A stretch of DNA of 64,000 nt from Sciurus carolinensis. Taxonomy: Eukaryota > Chordata > Mammalia > Rodentia > Sciuridae. Positions 23,934 to 36,310 of the stretch are shown here, in pieces (the stretch's first letter is position 1; each line of letters begins with the position of its first letter). The translations under genes were made by a program, and so were the position numbers. Below the pieces are notes generated by a model. That model had not been told where the DNA came from. It searched no databases and saw only the letters and a list, made by a program, of their open reading frames with translations. The DNA lies in the NCBI RefSeq assembly GCF_902686445.1, contig NC_062232.1:74789440-74853439 (forward strand), written 5' to 3'.

Positions 23934-24939
23934 GGAATGTTTAGTACATAATTTTTATCAATAGTCTCCATAGCATGCAATAGAGAGCATTTTTATTATA
24001 AAATACATTTTTCAAAGTAATCAACTACTCTTAGTCAACAAAAGATATGATTGCATCAGTGTCACCTCAAGTCCTGAATTCTAGAATGCCATTCTTATCT
24101 AATGAATTACATAAATCACCACAGTGGAATTTCTATTCACCTCATTGGAATTTCTATTCTTAGATAAATCCACTGACCTTCAAATTAAAAAAATAATAAT
24201 TATCAACATTTACCTTTGAATAGAGTGTGTTTTTTTATGTAGTTCAGGATCAACTTTCAATTATACTCATTAATGCAAGATTAGAGACAAAGTTTTTCTT
24301 CACAAGCATAGGGATTTGGATTGAAATGATGTTCTCTTTAAAACTTTCCTCTACTACTTCAGCTTTTGTCCACTGAAGTTAGATGGCATTGAGTGAAAAG
24401 TTCTATAACTCCCTCATAATTACCCATTTATAGTTAATTGAGGTAAGAGTGTGATGCATCTCATGGGAGGAGAGTGCTGTGTTCTGAGTTACATTACTGC
24501 TTTCATGAAAACTTCCTAGAAGAGGTGGTTAACCTCATATGGGTGAAAATATCTGTGACTATTATTTTGTCCTTTTTAAATAGCTTCCAAAAATATTGTG
24601 GACTTTTGTTTCATGACAATAATGTACTTTCATGTCACTGAATGACAAAGAACCTAATTTTCACTTTTTTTCATGATAGATTACTTTTCTCAAAATGAAT
24701 GCATGTGTATGTAAATTGTCTTTTCTACGTATTAAATATATTTTCTAAAACATCCACAAAATAGTACTTTACTTTAAATAAGTATGAAATGAAAAATTTA
24801 GAAACAATCTAAAATATAGGTCAGTATTCATTTCCATTAAAATAAAGAGGAAGTTACATTGCAGACAGCCTGAAAATATTTCTAATAGAAAATGTTTTAA
24901 TGATTTTGAAACATAATTGTATTGAATTTAAGAAAAAAT
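23934..24939. other. Unrecognised AT-rich non-coding DNA
   Basis: Includes an 'acctcattggaatttctattc' type local repetition at about 24127-24160 (the phrase 'ggaatttctatt' occurs twice within 25 bp). No gene or interspersed repeat recognised. Confidence 0.5.
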
Positions 24940-24952
24940 ACTTCTTATGTTT

Positions 24953-25084
24953 TTTAAAATGTTTTTTAGTTGTAGATGGACAAAATATTTTTATTTATTT
25001 ATTTTTATGTGGTGCTGAGGATGGAACCCAGCACCTCACATATGTGAGGCAAGCGCTCTACCACTAAACTACAGCCCAAGGCCT
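24953..25084 (-). repeat. ID-derived SINE with extra 3' tail
   Basis: In minus-strand sense: 'GGGCTGTAGTTTAGTGGTAG' (A box), 'TGGGTTCCATCCTCAG' (B box), an AT-rich (AAAT)n stretch, then a non-A tail 'TTTTGTCCATCTACAACTAA'. Flanking duplication 'acttcttatgttt' (24940-24952) and 'acttgttatgttt' (25085-25097), one mismatch, encloses that tail, so it moved with the element. The same tail is present at 29694-29838 and, shorter, at 42506-42609. Confidence 0.88.
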
Positions 25085-25097
25085 ACTTGTTATGTTT

Positions 25098-25507
25098 ATC
25101 ACTAGAAGGAGAGGTATATTTTGAAACCTCAATTAATAACAATCATGCAAATTAAAATCCACAACAAAATTTAGGTTGGATGTGTGTTTCAATTGCTAAG
25201 TGAACTAGCAAAAGTTATAACTACCACAATTAAAATATTGATATAATTCATTTAAATTATATAACTCATTTGAATTCATGGAAAACATTTTCTTTCTAAA
25301 ACTTTATATTATTAGGGAAGACTGAATATTCATAACTATTTTTAAATTTGTATGATTGGAAAAATTGCTTTCAAATGTGTTTATATGAGAATAAACTTAA
25401 AAATTTCTGAATATGCTGTAATATATGTAGGTATATAATAACATTTCCCAGATTACTTCAATCCAAAATATTTCTGAATTCTCATACCATTTAAAAATTT
25501 CAGGTAT
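25098..25507. other. Unrecognised AT-rich non-coding DNA
   Basis: No gene or repeat recognised. Confidence 0.5.
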
Positions 25508-25508
25508 C

Positions 25509-25537
25509 GGTGTGTGTGTGTGTGTGTGTGTGTGTGC
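25509..25537. repeat. (GT)n microsatellite
   Basis: About 14 uninterrupted GT units followed by a 'gcgcacgtgc' segment, a possible Z-DNA-prone alternating purine-pyrimidine run. Confidence 0.93.
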
Positions 25538-28500
25538 GCACGTGCTTGTGATTGTGTATATGCATGTGCACATTATCTTTTTCTTAATTCAGTCTATCAA
25601 TATTTAGTGTACACAACTCTTGTAAATTCAATTAAACAGAAAATATCAGGAATGCACATATTTAAATAGAAGATCAAATCTAAATTGAGAATGAAAATTA
25701 GAAGTGATTCTCCCTTTTTAAAAAATTTAGATGAGCAATATTTCTTTTTGAGAACATCAAAGTCAGTGCTTCTATTTATTCTATTAACTGAATATGTGTT
25801 AAATATGAACAAAAGTTGTAAATAATTTATTGTGTTTTCAGGATCCAATATACTTTATTGAAATTTTTTTGTTCTGATTTAACATCATCTTTTACTTATA
25901 GCTTTAGCATACTGGACAATTATTTTATTGAGTACAAATGAATTTCACTAATTTTATGAGGGACAGGTGCATTGCTGAAAGAGTTCTTCAGTTTTCCTTT
26001 GTTGAAGCTATCATAGTCCTTTCCTGAGTGATGGTGCAGTGTGCATTATGCATGGAATAACTGCCATCTCTGGACAAATTAATGATTTGTTGAACAAAAA
26101 GATACAATAATTAAAAATTGTAGTAGAATTTAACACATAGTGTTATTTGAACTATGAAAAGTTAGTAAATGTTACTTCAGCTTTTTACGTTTTGTTAGTA
26201 GATACTTCCAAAGTATCAATCATTTCCTTTTCATCTGTATTTTTTCTAATAGAGAACTAATGGCTTACCAAGCATATAGCTGCCAAATTAAAATTTTTAT
26301 TTAGGTTATTATAAATTCTGTTAGTATTAAAACAAAAGATCTCTGTCCTACCTTGTTCATAGTTGGCATGCCTCCCAAAGATGTCAGTAGTTCAATTAAT
26401 GTTCCTACATTCTAAGCCTTTGAACAAATAATCTTATTACTTACAATATTGAAATAGAATGTTTTTCTAATTTTTTCTAAAAAGATACTTAATGACATTC
26501 AGTGCATATTAGAAGAGCATATTGAAGTACTCAGTTTTAATGTATACATGTAATTTTTGTTAAACTGTGTTCCTGCTCTTTGCTCACTCTAAAGGCAAAT
26601 ACAACTGGTTAAGGAGACTGTGAAACTTATAGGCTATGAATATTGCAGAGGCTTAGTTGGTTGCCTATAGTGTTTAATTAGTATTGAGCAACTGCCAAAT
26701 CACTTTGGCTTATAGCTATGGTCATTCTCTTTCATTCTTCCTTTCTTCCATTCTTTTTTCTTTCTTTCCTCCCTTAGGCAAAAACCTGTTTTTATTTTCT
26801 GTACTAGAAAATTAAGTATTGACTAGCCCACTCCCAACAACTGGTTTACTACTTAATAGATATTTGGTTTGCTTATTTTTAATATAGGCTTTTCAATCTA
26901 GTTGGATAAAAATTTGTTTTCAATATAATACTGAATAACATTTAACTTACATTCCTTTGAGATACATTAGGATATACCTGAACTACTTATCACCACCTGA
27001 CTTCCAACAGACTTCTATTGCCCCCAATCTAGGTCTCTTTACCACCTACTGGTTATTCTAGTTATTTTTTTAACTAATTCAGTTTTAACACCCTTGATAT
27101 CACTAGTATTTTCTACTAGTTTCTGAGTGTAAATTTCTATTAAAGTGTGTTGTCTACTGAGACAAAGCTGCCAAAATTGAGCAAATTTTATATATTATGA
27201 CAACAATCAAAACTATAAATCACAAAAACATGTCTGCACTTCAAATGTATCATGTGTCATCTACTCCTTGGCCAGAGGCAACGACAGATATTACTTCTTG
27301 AATCATTTCCTGTATAATATTTTAGATGAAGTTTTACTATCATATTTAAATGATAGGTAGCCCATATTTTGTGGTTTTGTCAACAAACTTTATATATTGC
27401 CTCTCCTTTGTTAAAAATGGATTATTTAGCTGGAGAAAGTGTTAGAATATAGCAACTTTTAGGACCTTACCAAGCACTTTATGCATATTTTGGGTACCAT
27501 AAAGTTCTGTATACTTACTCTTCTACTGGCTCTTTCAGAATATAATAAAAGTCATTTTATTGTTGTAAAAGTAAATAATTCTTGTGGTATACAATTTGCT
27601 TTCAACAGACAGAATGCTTGATAAATATGTTATCTGCTGACTTTTAAATATTAATTTGTAAATTCATGTAGATGTAGTTTTTTTTAACATCAAAGGTTTT
27701 TTAAGTTATAATCAGGCCAATAAACCTTGAAGGAGGGGAGAAAACATTTCTTAACCTTGAATAACGCAAGATTAGTCCCCATGAGATTTTTCATAAATTA
27801 TTCATATTATCCACCTAAAATGGCATCAAATTACTTGTGCTGTCTGCATAAGGGACTACAACAGAAATGATAGGTGTGTAAATTTTATTTTTAGTGCAAT
27901 GTGTCATATTTAGAATAGAGGGAAAATAGCACCAGAGGACAAAATTTTATGATCTATTTAGCTGAGGGTTCAGAGCTCACCACTTGGTTTCCCACTGCTG
28001 TTTCTGTACATTCAATTACTGTCATAATTCATTTAATAATTTGTTTACTGGAGGAAAATTGACTGACAAATGCTATTTCATGGATATAGGTTCCTGGAGC
28101 ACAAGTCAGAATCTAATCAGTGCAAACATCCAACTTTCCACAAAGCCAGAAAAATTTAACTTGGTTTGTACTATTTCAGTGTGAGCATTGGTTGACATAC
28201 CAAGTAAATGCAAGTTTTAGAAGAAAGGTTATATTGAGAAGGCACCCAATAAAGCAGTGAGAGGGATGAGAAAATACATACTAAGAAATTTAAGCAAGTT
28301 TATACTTTTGTTATTAAAGTTGATATGGTGATTTTCTTCCCCACCTCCCATTAACTTTTGATACTTGTTATATTACGACTCTATTATAGTGAAGGAGGGT
28401 CAGTACCATCACTAGTGAAGTCATGAAAGCATATGGATCCAAGGTTTTACAGCTATCATTTCTTCTTTACAAAATTAAAATCAGATTTATTTACAACAGC

Positions 28501-29195
28501 ATTCTACATATTTGCAAGAGTTGCATATTTTTATTCATTAGGGATCATTATATTTAGAATATTTTTATTCTTTCACAAAAATTAAGAATAAACATTTCAT
28601 TATGGAATATATGTATAAACACTACAGATAGGATTCATCATTTACACAGTCTTAAATTTCAAGAGGTTTAAATTGGGCCTCTGTTACCTCCAGGTTCATA
28701 CCTAGAGGCACCACCAATTCTGTTTCCAAAGGGAAGGAAAAGGGAGTTATAAGGCGCCAATAACAAAATTTGGAGAAAAAATACTTATTTTCCTAAAAAA
28801 TATACTTTAAGATACTAAACAACAACAATAAAACATTAGGGAATGGAATCCTATGTGCTCCAAAGTTTTGATTTTATTTCTCTGAAATGCACTACTAGAT
28901 TACACATATTTGATAAGCCAGACACACTTCCATGATCATACATCGTCTATCACTTGGCTTATATAATTATAGTGATTTTCACCCATTCTACAAAAATAGA
29001 ATTAACTAAAATAAAATTGTCCCTTTGAAAGCTCAAGATAGCTAAAACCCTGATCATCTTTTCCACAGATTTATTTTTGCAAGGAGTGAAAATAATCATT
29101 GCAAATAAATGTTAAATCCTGTATATTGTTCCTTTTTATTTTCTCCACCATGGAGTTTTCTAAAAACCTACTTTTAGTTTCATCATATTCTATTA
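25538..29195. other. Unrecognised AT-rich non-coding DNA
   Basis: 3.6 kb without a recognisable gene, SINE, LINE or LTR. A polypyrimidine tract lies at about 26722-26776. Frames are at most 83 codons with no recognisable content. Confidence 0.5.
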
Positions 29196-29199
29196 CTTT

Positions 29200-29675
29200 T
29201 CATTTTCTATTTCATTCATTTCTTTTTTTTAAAAAAATTATTTCCTTCTTTTGGGTGTTCTACAGTCAAGGTGGAAATTTTGGAGATACAATTCAGAGTT
29301 ATCTTCTTTTATGGTTTGTAGTATTAAATGTATTTTTTCTTTACTGATTTCATTGATTCTTATAAGTTGTGGTATGCTTTGTTTTTATTTCTATTCAACT
29401 CAATGTTTTTCTAGTTTCCCTTGAAACTTCCATTTTGGTCTTTTTATTATATAGAAGGGTTTTGTTTATTTATTCTTTCTAGTTCTCTTAGTATTTGCTT
29501 CATATATTTCAATACCCTGTGTAAGGATTCTCAAATCTTCTTGGTGAATTAACTCTTTAATCATTATATGACTTTTTCTTTAACCTGGGGTGTGATTTCT
29601 AAAATACAACTATTCTGAAATTCATTTATCCATTTTAACTGTATTACACTGTGGTTTGCAAGATGTTTCTTTTTC
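29200..29675 (-). repeat. Ancient L1M, ORF2 N-terminal / endonuclease region
   Basis: The + strand reads like the reverse of old L1 ORF2: 'ttataagttgtggtatgctt', 'ttttctagtttcccttgaaa', 'cactgtggtttgcaagatg'. First visible part of an ancient minus-strand L1 that continues, with interruptions, to about 32715. No frame survives. Confidence 0.55.
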
Positions 29676-29693
29676 CATCTTTTAGCTTTTTAA

Positions 29694-29838
29694 AAATTTT
29701 GAAAAATATTTTTTAGTTGTAGATGGACACAATACCTTTATTTAATGTATTTATTATTATGTGGTGCTGAGGATTGAACCAAGTGTCTCACATATGCTAG
29801 GCAAGTGCTTCTCCACTGAGCTACAAACCCAGTCCCAT
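29694..29838 (-). repeat. ID-derived SINE with extra 3' tail
   Basis: Sense strand has 'GTAGCTCAGTGGAGAAGCAC', a B-box region around 'TTGGTTCAATCCTCAGCACC', an AT-rich stretch and then 'TTGTGTCCATCTACAACTAA'. Target duplication 'catcttttagctttttaa' (29676-29693) versus 'catctttcagtttttaa' (29839-29855), with minor differences, so the extra tail lies inside the insertion. Inserted into the ancient L1. Confidence 0.85.
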
Positions 29839-29855
29839 CATCTTTCAGTTTTTAA

Positions 29856-30120
29856 CCTACTTACGTTTTTAAAGTTGTATATTATTTATAGATATGTTTG
29901 GGTCTCTGTATTTGTTTTAAGTCAACCTGAAAATCTTGTAATAAATATAATGCAAGTATTTATTTTAATACATTTATTGATGATTGGAATAAATTCTGCA
30001 TTTCATTATTTGTCTCTTTCTTCTTTCCCTCCTTTCTTGCTCCTTTCAGATTCTTTTCAACTTTAGGGTTAACCTTGATCTGCGTCTTGAATTTTTTCTT
30101 GCTACTTGCCATATATATAC

Positions 30121-30157
<37 letters not shown>

Positions 30158-30658
30158 TAGGCAGTCTTCTCAAGAGTTATATTTCATCACTATAGTAAAA
30201 TGTATGTTCTCCCTCACCTTTTTATGTTGTAGATGTCATATGGGTTGCATGTATATATTTGGATTCAATAATCATACATAATTTAAGGAGTTTAAGAAAG
30301 ATAAAATTAAATTTTATGTTCCTAATTTACTATTTCTCTTACTTTTTATTGCTAAATATGTTTCTTTTCGACCTTTAATTGAAATTCCACTACTTAAAAG
30401 TACAATATATTTTTCTTTCAAGAAAGACATTCAGTAAATCCAAGTTAATATCATTGATTTTCAGTTTGAGGTCTCTCAGCAATGACTTTTCTGACTTTCC
30501 CTTCATATGAGGATCACTTATTTATCTTGTAGGATATTTTTCAGTGGATATAAAGTTTTGGACTACCAGTTCTTTTCTTTCTTTTTGAGATGCAGTCCCA
30601 CTATTTTCTAGCATTTGGGTTTTTCATTTAGAAATCAATAAAAATTTTAATAATTGTG
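29856..30658 (-). repeat. Ancient L1M, continuing toward ORF1
   Basis: After the SINE the reversed L1 resumes ('cagtttttaacctacttacg', 'agatatgtttgggtctctgt'). Around 30530-30650 it reaches the ORF1 C-terminal region ('ggatatttttcagtggatat', 'ttctagcatttgggttttt'). A (TA)n microsatellite interrupts it at 30109-30160. Confidence 0.5.
30109..30160. repeat. (TA)n microsatellite
   Basis: Imperfect TA run with two 'atgtatat'/'atacatat' interruptions, capable of forming a long AT hairpin. Confidence 0.88.
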
Positions 30659-30663
30659 TCCAT

Positions 30664-31141
30664 TGTCACGACTTGCATGGCTGTTAATGCAGGTTTTCAG
30701 AGATGTTGGTGAGGGGATGGAGAAAAGACAAACAGACACATGAATAGAGGAAAAGTTGGGTCTCATTGGTTGACTCCTCTTTGGTAGGGAGATAGTGACA
30801 CACAACAAGATCAGAACATTTATTATATAGGTCTAAACATGAGAAGGTTTTATTGTGGTAAAGTCTCTTCAAAATAAGCAGAACCAAGGACATGAGTATG
30901 AGCAGCCCAATTATGATTATCAGATTTTGCCCATAACTTTCTATCCCCAAGCAGCTGGCATCTAAACCTCAAGATCAAGAACTGAATATCTCCTTGGCTG
31001 GCACAAAACCTATTGAACAGGACATCCCCATAGCCACTGGGCAGTCTCAAATTGACACGTTCACACTGAAAGTTCCCAAGAGACCCATCGCCTCTATCAC
31101 AGGACAGTTCAAGAACCATAATTCAGTCACCACTCCTGACA
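30664..31141 (-). mobile_element. Solo LTR inserted in ancient L1
   Basis: 478 bp with matching ends TGTCA...TGACA and an exact 5-bp duplication 'tccat' at 30659-30663 and 31142-31146. Ancient L1 sequence continues on both sides, so the borders are independently supported. In minus-strand sense it carries 'CACAATAAAACCTTCTCATG' (AATAAA) and 'TATAATAAATG' as candidate poly-A signals about two-thirds along, followed by a C/T-rich U5-like end. This fits an LTR left by recombination between two provirus LTRs. A 5-bp duplication suits ERV1/ERVL-type elements better than ERVK (6 bp). Overlapping frames on both strands (68-89 codons), one with a hydrophobic run, are not credible genes. Confidence 0.78.
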
Positions 31142-31146
31142 TCCAT

Positions 31147-32715
31147 AATCATAGTGTTTCCTTATTTTTTTTTAATCTAGCTGTTTTCGATATTTTCTTT
31201 TTAGCATCTTGTTATAATGTGTCTAGACAGTATTTTCTCTGAGCTTATCATGATTAGAGGTTACTGAGGTCCATGAATATGTTATCTTATATATTTTATT
31301 AATTTGGACATTTTTGGTTCTCATTTCTTCAGATATATTTTTGCACTTATTTCTTTCTCTTCTCCCTCTGAGATTTCAGTAACATATTTTAGAACATTCA
31401 AGATTGCTCCATTTTTCCCTAAAGCTATCTTCATTCTTTTCTCAATCATTTTTCTTCTCTTTTCTTTAGAATGGATAATTTCTGTTGATTAACATTCATG
31501 TATATTGATTCTTGACCTCTGCCATCCCTATTCTGTTACTGAACATGTAAATGAATTGTTTAATTTAGATCTTGCATTTTCAGTTCTAACATTTTCTTTA
31601 GATTATGTCTTAGCAGTTGCTATTTCTATGAGAGAAATAGAACTTATATCTTTTCTATTTACCCAATAGAGCTGTTATATATTTGTGTAGGTACATTAAG
31701 AGCTTTGATAATTATGATATCTGGACCATCTTAGCATTGACATCTGTTAATATTAATTTTTCTTAAAAATTAAATAATATTCTCCTGAGACTTTATATGT
31801 CAAATAGTATGTAGTACATATTCTTGATCCTATTTTAATTATCTTGATATTTTAAAATTTTTACTTGTTTGCTTAACAGGAAGTTGTTCTAATCTCAGTT
31901 CTCATGATGTTTGGATTAATCTAGTACAAGTGTGACTCAGGGATTAATCTGTTTAGGTTGTAGTTTATATCATTGTTCAGTTCTTAAAACCCCTTACTAT
32001 CTTGTTTTGGGTATATTTCTGACTGGAACAACTCAGTCATGAGCCTGATATTTGTATAGTTTCATAGAATAAAGGGGAAACCTTGTATTTAACATTTCTC
32101 TTTCTAGAACTTCCTACACATTCTCTGACCTTTTACTATACTCTAGCTGATCAGAAAATAGTTTAAATTAACATTTTAGCACCCAACTCCACATTTCTAC
32201 CTAGATTTATAACAGGAGACAGTATTTCAGCAGCTCCATGAGACAAAGAACAAATGTATAGGGGAGCTTATCTTTGAATGGATTACTTCTCTGTTTTGTG
32301 AAGTTTCCACTTCACAATTTTTCCTCTTTTTCTTTCTATTTCAGTGTCCTCAGTTATTTGCTTTTTATATATTTTCCAGAGATTTTTAATTGTGATGAAT
32401 GGTAGTTATAGGCCATCCTGGGCTTAATACATTTTGAACAAAATTGGAATCATTTGAAGATAAGGTACTCTCAGCTAGTGTGTCTACGTATGCGGTGGAG
32501 AAGTGTCTGGCCTGAGAAATAGACCCGTGAGAAACAGATGGTAGCCAACAAGTATTGGTGTCTGTGAGAAGGGTGTGATATGTCTGGTTCTTCCAGTGTT
32601 AGAAAAAACTATCAGCTGGTTTTAGCAGTGATTCCTGGAAAAAACTACTGTTACCAGCATGCTGAAAAGAGACTTGTTTGGCTCTTGTAGAGATATTGCA
32701 GAGATCTTGCATGAT
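31147..32715 (-). repeat. Ancient L1M, ORF1 and 5' region
   Basis: Resumes after the solo LTR: 'tttaatctagctgttttcga', 'gaggttactgaggtccatga', 'tcttcagatatatttttgca', 'gaatggataatttctgttga' correspond to the reversed ORF1 region of old L1s. 'tgatatctggaccatctta' at about 31720 fits the 5' end. The final part to 32715 is assigned by position and weak resemblance only. Confidence 0.5.
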
Positions 32716-32905
32716 ATAATGTGTTTCTTAAATGTTTTCATTTATGCATTGTAATTATACATAATAGCTGGGTTCATTTAGATGTATTCATAAATGGATA
32801 CAACAAAATTTGCTCCATTTCAGTCTCCAGTACTTTCCCCTTTCCCTCTCTTCCTCTCTTTTCCTCAGCCCCTTCCTCTTCTTTGTGGTCTTCCTTCTAT
32901 TTATT
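32716..32905 (-). mobile_element. Short L1 3' UTR fragment
   Basis: Reads (reversed) as an L1 3' end: 'gcattgtaattatacataat', 'tttgctccatttcagtctcc', then pyrimidine-rich sequence. A second, similar 3' end begins directly after it at about 32906, so two L1 tails lie head to tail. A third relative is at 59570-59705. Confidence 0.65.
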
Positions 32906-34566
32906 TATTGTTATTTTTTCAATTGGTGTATTGTATTTATACATAAAAGTGAATTCATTGTGATATATTCAGACGCATGCATAGCATAATTTAGTCCATT
33001 AGTGCAGTTCCTCTCCTTTCCTGTTCGTCCACCCTCACCCTTATTTCCCTTTCTCTTCTTCACTTCTTCAGTTTATTTTCACAAAATGCCCCTATTTCAA
33101 TTCCTTATTGCTCTCTAGCTTCAACATATGAGAGAAAACACTGGAATCTGAATCTGTTTTACTTCACTTGGCATAATGGTCTCCAGTTCCATCCACTTAC
33201 CAGAAAATGGCATAGTTCTATTCTTTATGACTGAGTACAACTACATTTGCTTAATCCATTCATTTGTTGATAGGTACCTGGGCTGGTTCCATAATGAGGG
33301 GATGACTTGTGCTGCTATAAACATTGGTATCGTGTATCACTATACTATGCTGACTTTAGTTCTTCTGAATAAACACCAAGGAGTGGACTAGCTGGGTAAT
33401 ATATTGGTTCCTTTCCTAGTCTATTAAGGAAACTCCACATTGCTTTTCAAAGTGGTTGTACCAATTTGGAGTCCCATCAAAAATTTATATGTATACCATT
33501 TTCTCCCACATCTTGCCAGCAATTTTTCTTTGTACTCCTCATGATTTTCATTCTAACTGGAGTGAGATGAAATCTCAGTGGATTTTGATTTGCATTTTCC
33601 TAATTGCTAATGAAGTTGAACATACTTTTTTACATATTTGTTGCCCATTTGTATTTCTTCTTTTTAGAAATATCTGCCTAATCAATTTGCCCATTTATTG
33701 ATTGGGTTATTTTATGTTTTTGATGTCAAAATTTATAAGTTATTTATATATTCTAGATATATATAAGTTCTTTATATATTCTTGATATATAAATTTCATT
33801 ATGTATTAATACCCTATTGGAACAGGAGAGGGCAAAGAATTTCTCCCATTCTATAGACTGTCTTTTCATACTCTTTTTTTCCAATAGTGTGAAGAAGTTT
33901 TTAATTTAAAGTCATCCCACTTAATAATTTTTCATTTTATTTCTTGAGTTTTAGTAGTCTTATGAAGGAAATGAATGCCTGAGATGATATGTTGAAGTGT
34001 TAAATCTGTATGTTCTTCTATCTGTTCCTGGGTTTCTGATCTTAATCCTAGATATTTGATCAAGGATATTCATGGAAGACAAGATAGGGATCTAGTTTCA
34101 TTTTTCTAATAATGAATATCCAATTTTGCCAGCACAATGTGTTTAAAATACTATCTTTACTCCAATATATATTTTTGGCAGCTTTGTTAAGGATCAGATA
34201 ACGGTGTCATATCAATATGGTTTTGAGTGTGTGTCTTCTGTTGTATTCTTGGTCTTAATTTCTTGTTGTTGTTGTGTTTTTTTTTCCAATATGATGCTTT
34301 TTTGTTGTTGTTGTTACTATAGCTCTGTGATGCAATTTGTGAACAGGAGCTGTGATGCTTCTAGCATTGTTCCTATTGCTCAGGAATGATTTGACTCTTT
34401 TATTTTTTCATATTAATTTTAGGATTTTTTTTTCTAATTCCATGAAGATTGCCATTGATATTTTGATGGGGATCACATTGAATCAGTAGATCAATTTTGG
34501 TAATATGTTCACTTAGGTAATGTTAATTCTATCCATCCAAGAACATAGGAAGTCTTTCTATATTCT

Positions 34567-34911
34567 TTTTTTTTTAATTCTTTTTAAAATTCTTTTAAAA
34601 TTCTTTTTGATTCATTGTACACAAATGGGGTATAACTTTTCATTTCTTTGGTTGTACACAATGAAGATTCATACCATTCATGTATTCATACATGCACATA
34701 TGGTAATGATGTTTGTCTCATTCTATTATCTTTCCTTTCCCCCCACCCCTCAATTCCCTCTACACAATTCAACGTTCCTCCATTCTTCCCTTACCCCTTC
34801 CTCCCCATTTTGTATCATCATCCACTTGTCAGAGAAAACATTCAGTCTTTGGATTTTGGGGATTGGCTTATTTCACTTAGCATGATATTCTCCAACTCCA
34901 TCCATTAGTAT
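34567..34911 (-). mobile_element. L1 3' end nested in older L1
   Basis: Poly-T start, then 'tgattcattgtacacaaatg', 'cattcatgtattcatacatg', pyrimidine-rich UTR and 'tttcacttagcatgatattc' of terminal ORF2. Bounded by 'ttctatattct' (34556-34566) and 'ttccatattct' (34912-34922), one mismatch, and the host L1 resumes in register after it. Related to the UTR of the full-length L1 at 50814-56481 but without telomere-type repeats. Confidence 0.88.
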
Positions 34912-36155
34912 TTCCATATTCTGAGGTCTTCTTAAATTTACTTCTTCAGTGTTCTATAGTTTCTATCATAGAGGTAGTTCACCTCCTTGTTTAAATCTAT
35001 TCCCAACTGTTTTTGTTTTTCTTCTTGTTCTGTTATTGTTTTTGAGGCTATTCAGAATGGAATTGTTTTCCTGATTTCTTTCTCAGAAGTTTCATTATTG
35101 GAGAATAGGAAAGTTGTTGATCTTGTATGTTGATCTTATATCCTGCTACTTTGCTGAATTTATTAATTAGCTCTAGAAGTCTTCTGGTGGAGGTTTTTGC
35201 ATCTTCTAAGTATAGGATATGTTATCAGCAAACAGAAAATTTGACCTCTTTTTTCCCTTTAATATTCCTCACTTGCCTGATTGTTCTGGCTAGAGTTTCA
35301 AGAACTATATTGAATAAAAAGGGTGAAAGTGGGCATCCTTGTATTCTTCTTGATTTTAGGGGAAATGTTTTCAGTTTTTCTCTGTTTACTATGAGATTGG
35401 CCTTAGGTTTGTCATACATAGCCCTTATAATGTCAAGTTTATTTCCTTCTATCCCTAGTTTTATCTCAAAGTTTTTAAAATGAATAGATTCTAAATTTTG
35501 TTGAAGGCTTTTTCCTGCATATGTTGAGATGATCATGTTTTTGTCCTTAACTGTATTTATGTGATGAATTACTATTTATTGGTTTTCATATGTTGAATCA
35601 ATCTTCACCCTCTGGGATAAAAACACACTTGTTCGTGGTATACAATAATCATAGTATGCAATATTATTCATGTGTTTTTACATGTGAATTGCAAATATTT
35701 TATTATGGATCCTTGAATCTGTGTTCATCGGGGATACTATCTATTGTTTTGTGTCCTTAATGTGTCTTTGATTTTTGTATCTGGATGATACTGGCTTCAT
35801 AGTATGAATTTGGGAGTCTTTTCTCCCTTTCTATGTTATGGAATTATTTGAGGAACATTGACATTAGTTCTTTAAAGGTCTGTTAGAACTCACCTGATAA
35901 TCCAGCTGGTCCCAGGCTTTTTCCTTGTTGGAAAGTTTTTAATTATTGCTTTAATCTTGTTGCTTGATAGTGGTGTGTTTTTGTTTTCTATATCTTCTTG
36001 ATTTAGTTTGGTTAGATCATATGTGTCAAATGTCATAGTCTATATCTTCTAAATTTTCCATTTTATTTTAATATGTTATCAAGATATTTTCTACTGATCT
36101 GGATATCATGAATGCCTTATGATGACATCACCTTTTTCATTTCTGGTAGAGTATT

Positions 36156-36310
36156 TGTGTCTTCTAAGCATAAACTTATGTCTTCAGCAAACAGAAAATT
36201 TGACTTCTTTTGTTCTCTTTAATATTCTTCACTTGCCTCACTACTCTGGCTAGAATTTCAAAACAATATGAAATAAAAGTGGTGAAAGTGGACATCCTTG
36301 TCTTCTTTTA
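36156..36310 (-). repeat. Displaced second copy of L1 reverse-transcriptase segment
   Basis: Closely resembles 35195-35345 in the same orientation (shared 'cagcaaacagaaaatttga', 'ctttaatattc', 'gaaagtgg' and 'catccttgt' blocks), but sits farther 5' in the L1 than that segment should. Flanking L1 sequence ('tttcatttctggtagagta' before, 'ctctctttctttgggttag' after) matches normal neighbours, so the copy seems inserted between them. Confidence 0.7.

Noticed and set aside
30684..31242. Overlapping frames of 82-89 codons, one with a hydrophobic membrane-like run, as an env remnant or retrocopy
   Set aside because: All fall within or overrun the 478-bp solo LTR defined by its ends and target duplication. 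No recognisable env features, and frames on both strands are equally open.
34520..34908. Overlapping 121- and 86-codon frames
   Set aside because: They run antisense through the nested L1 3' UTR, where pyrimidine-rich DNA lacks stops.
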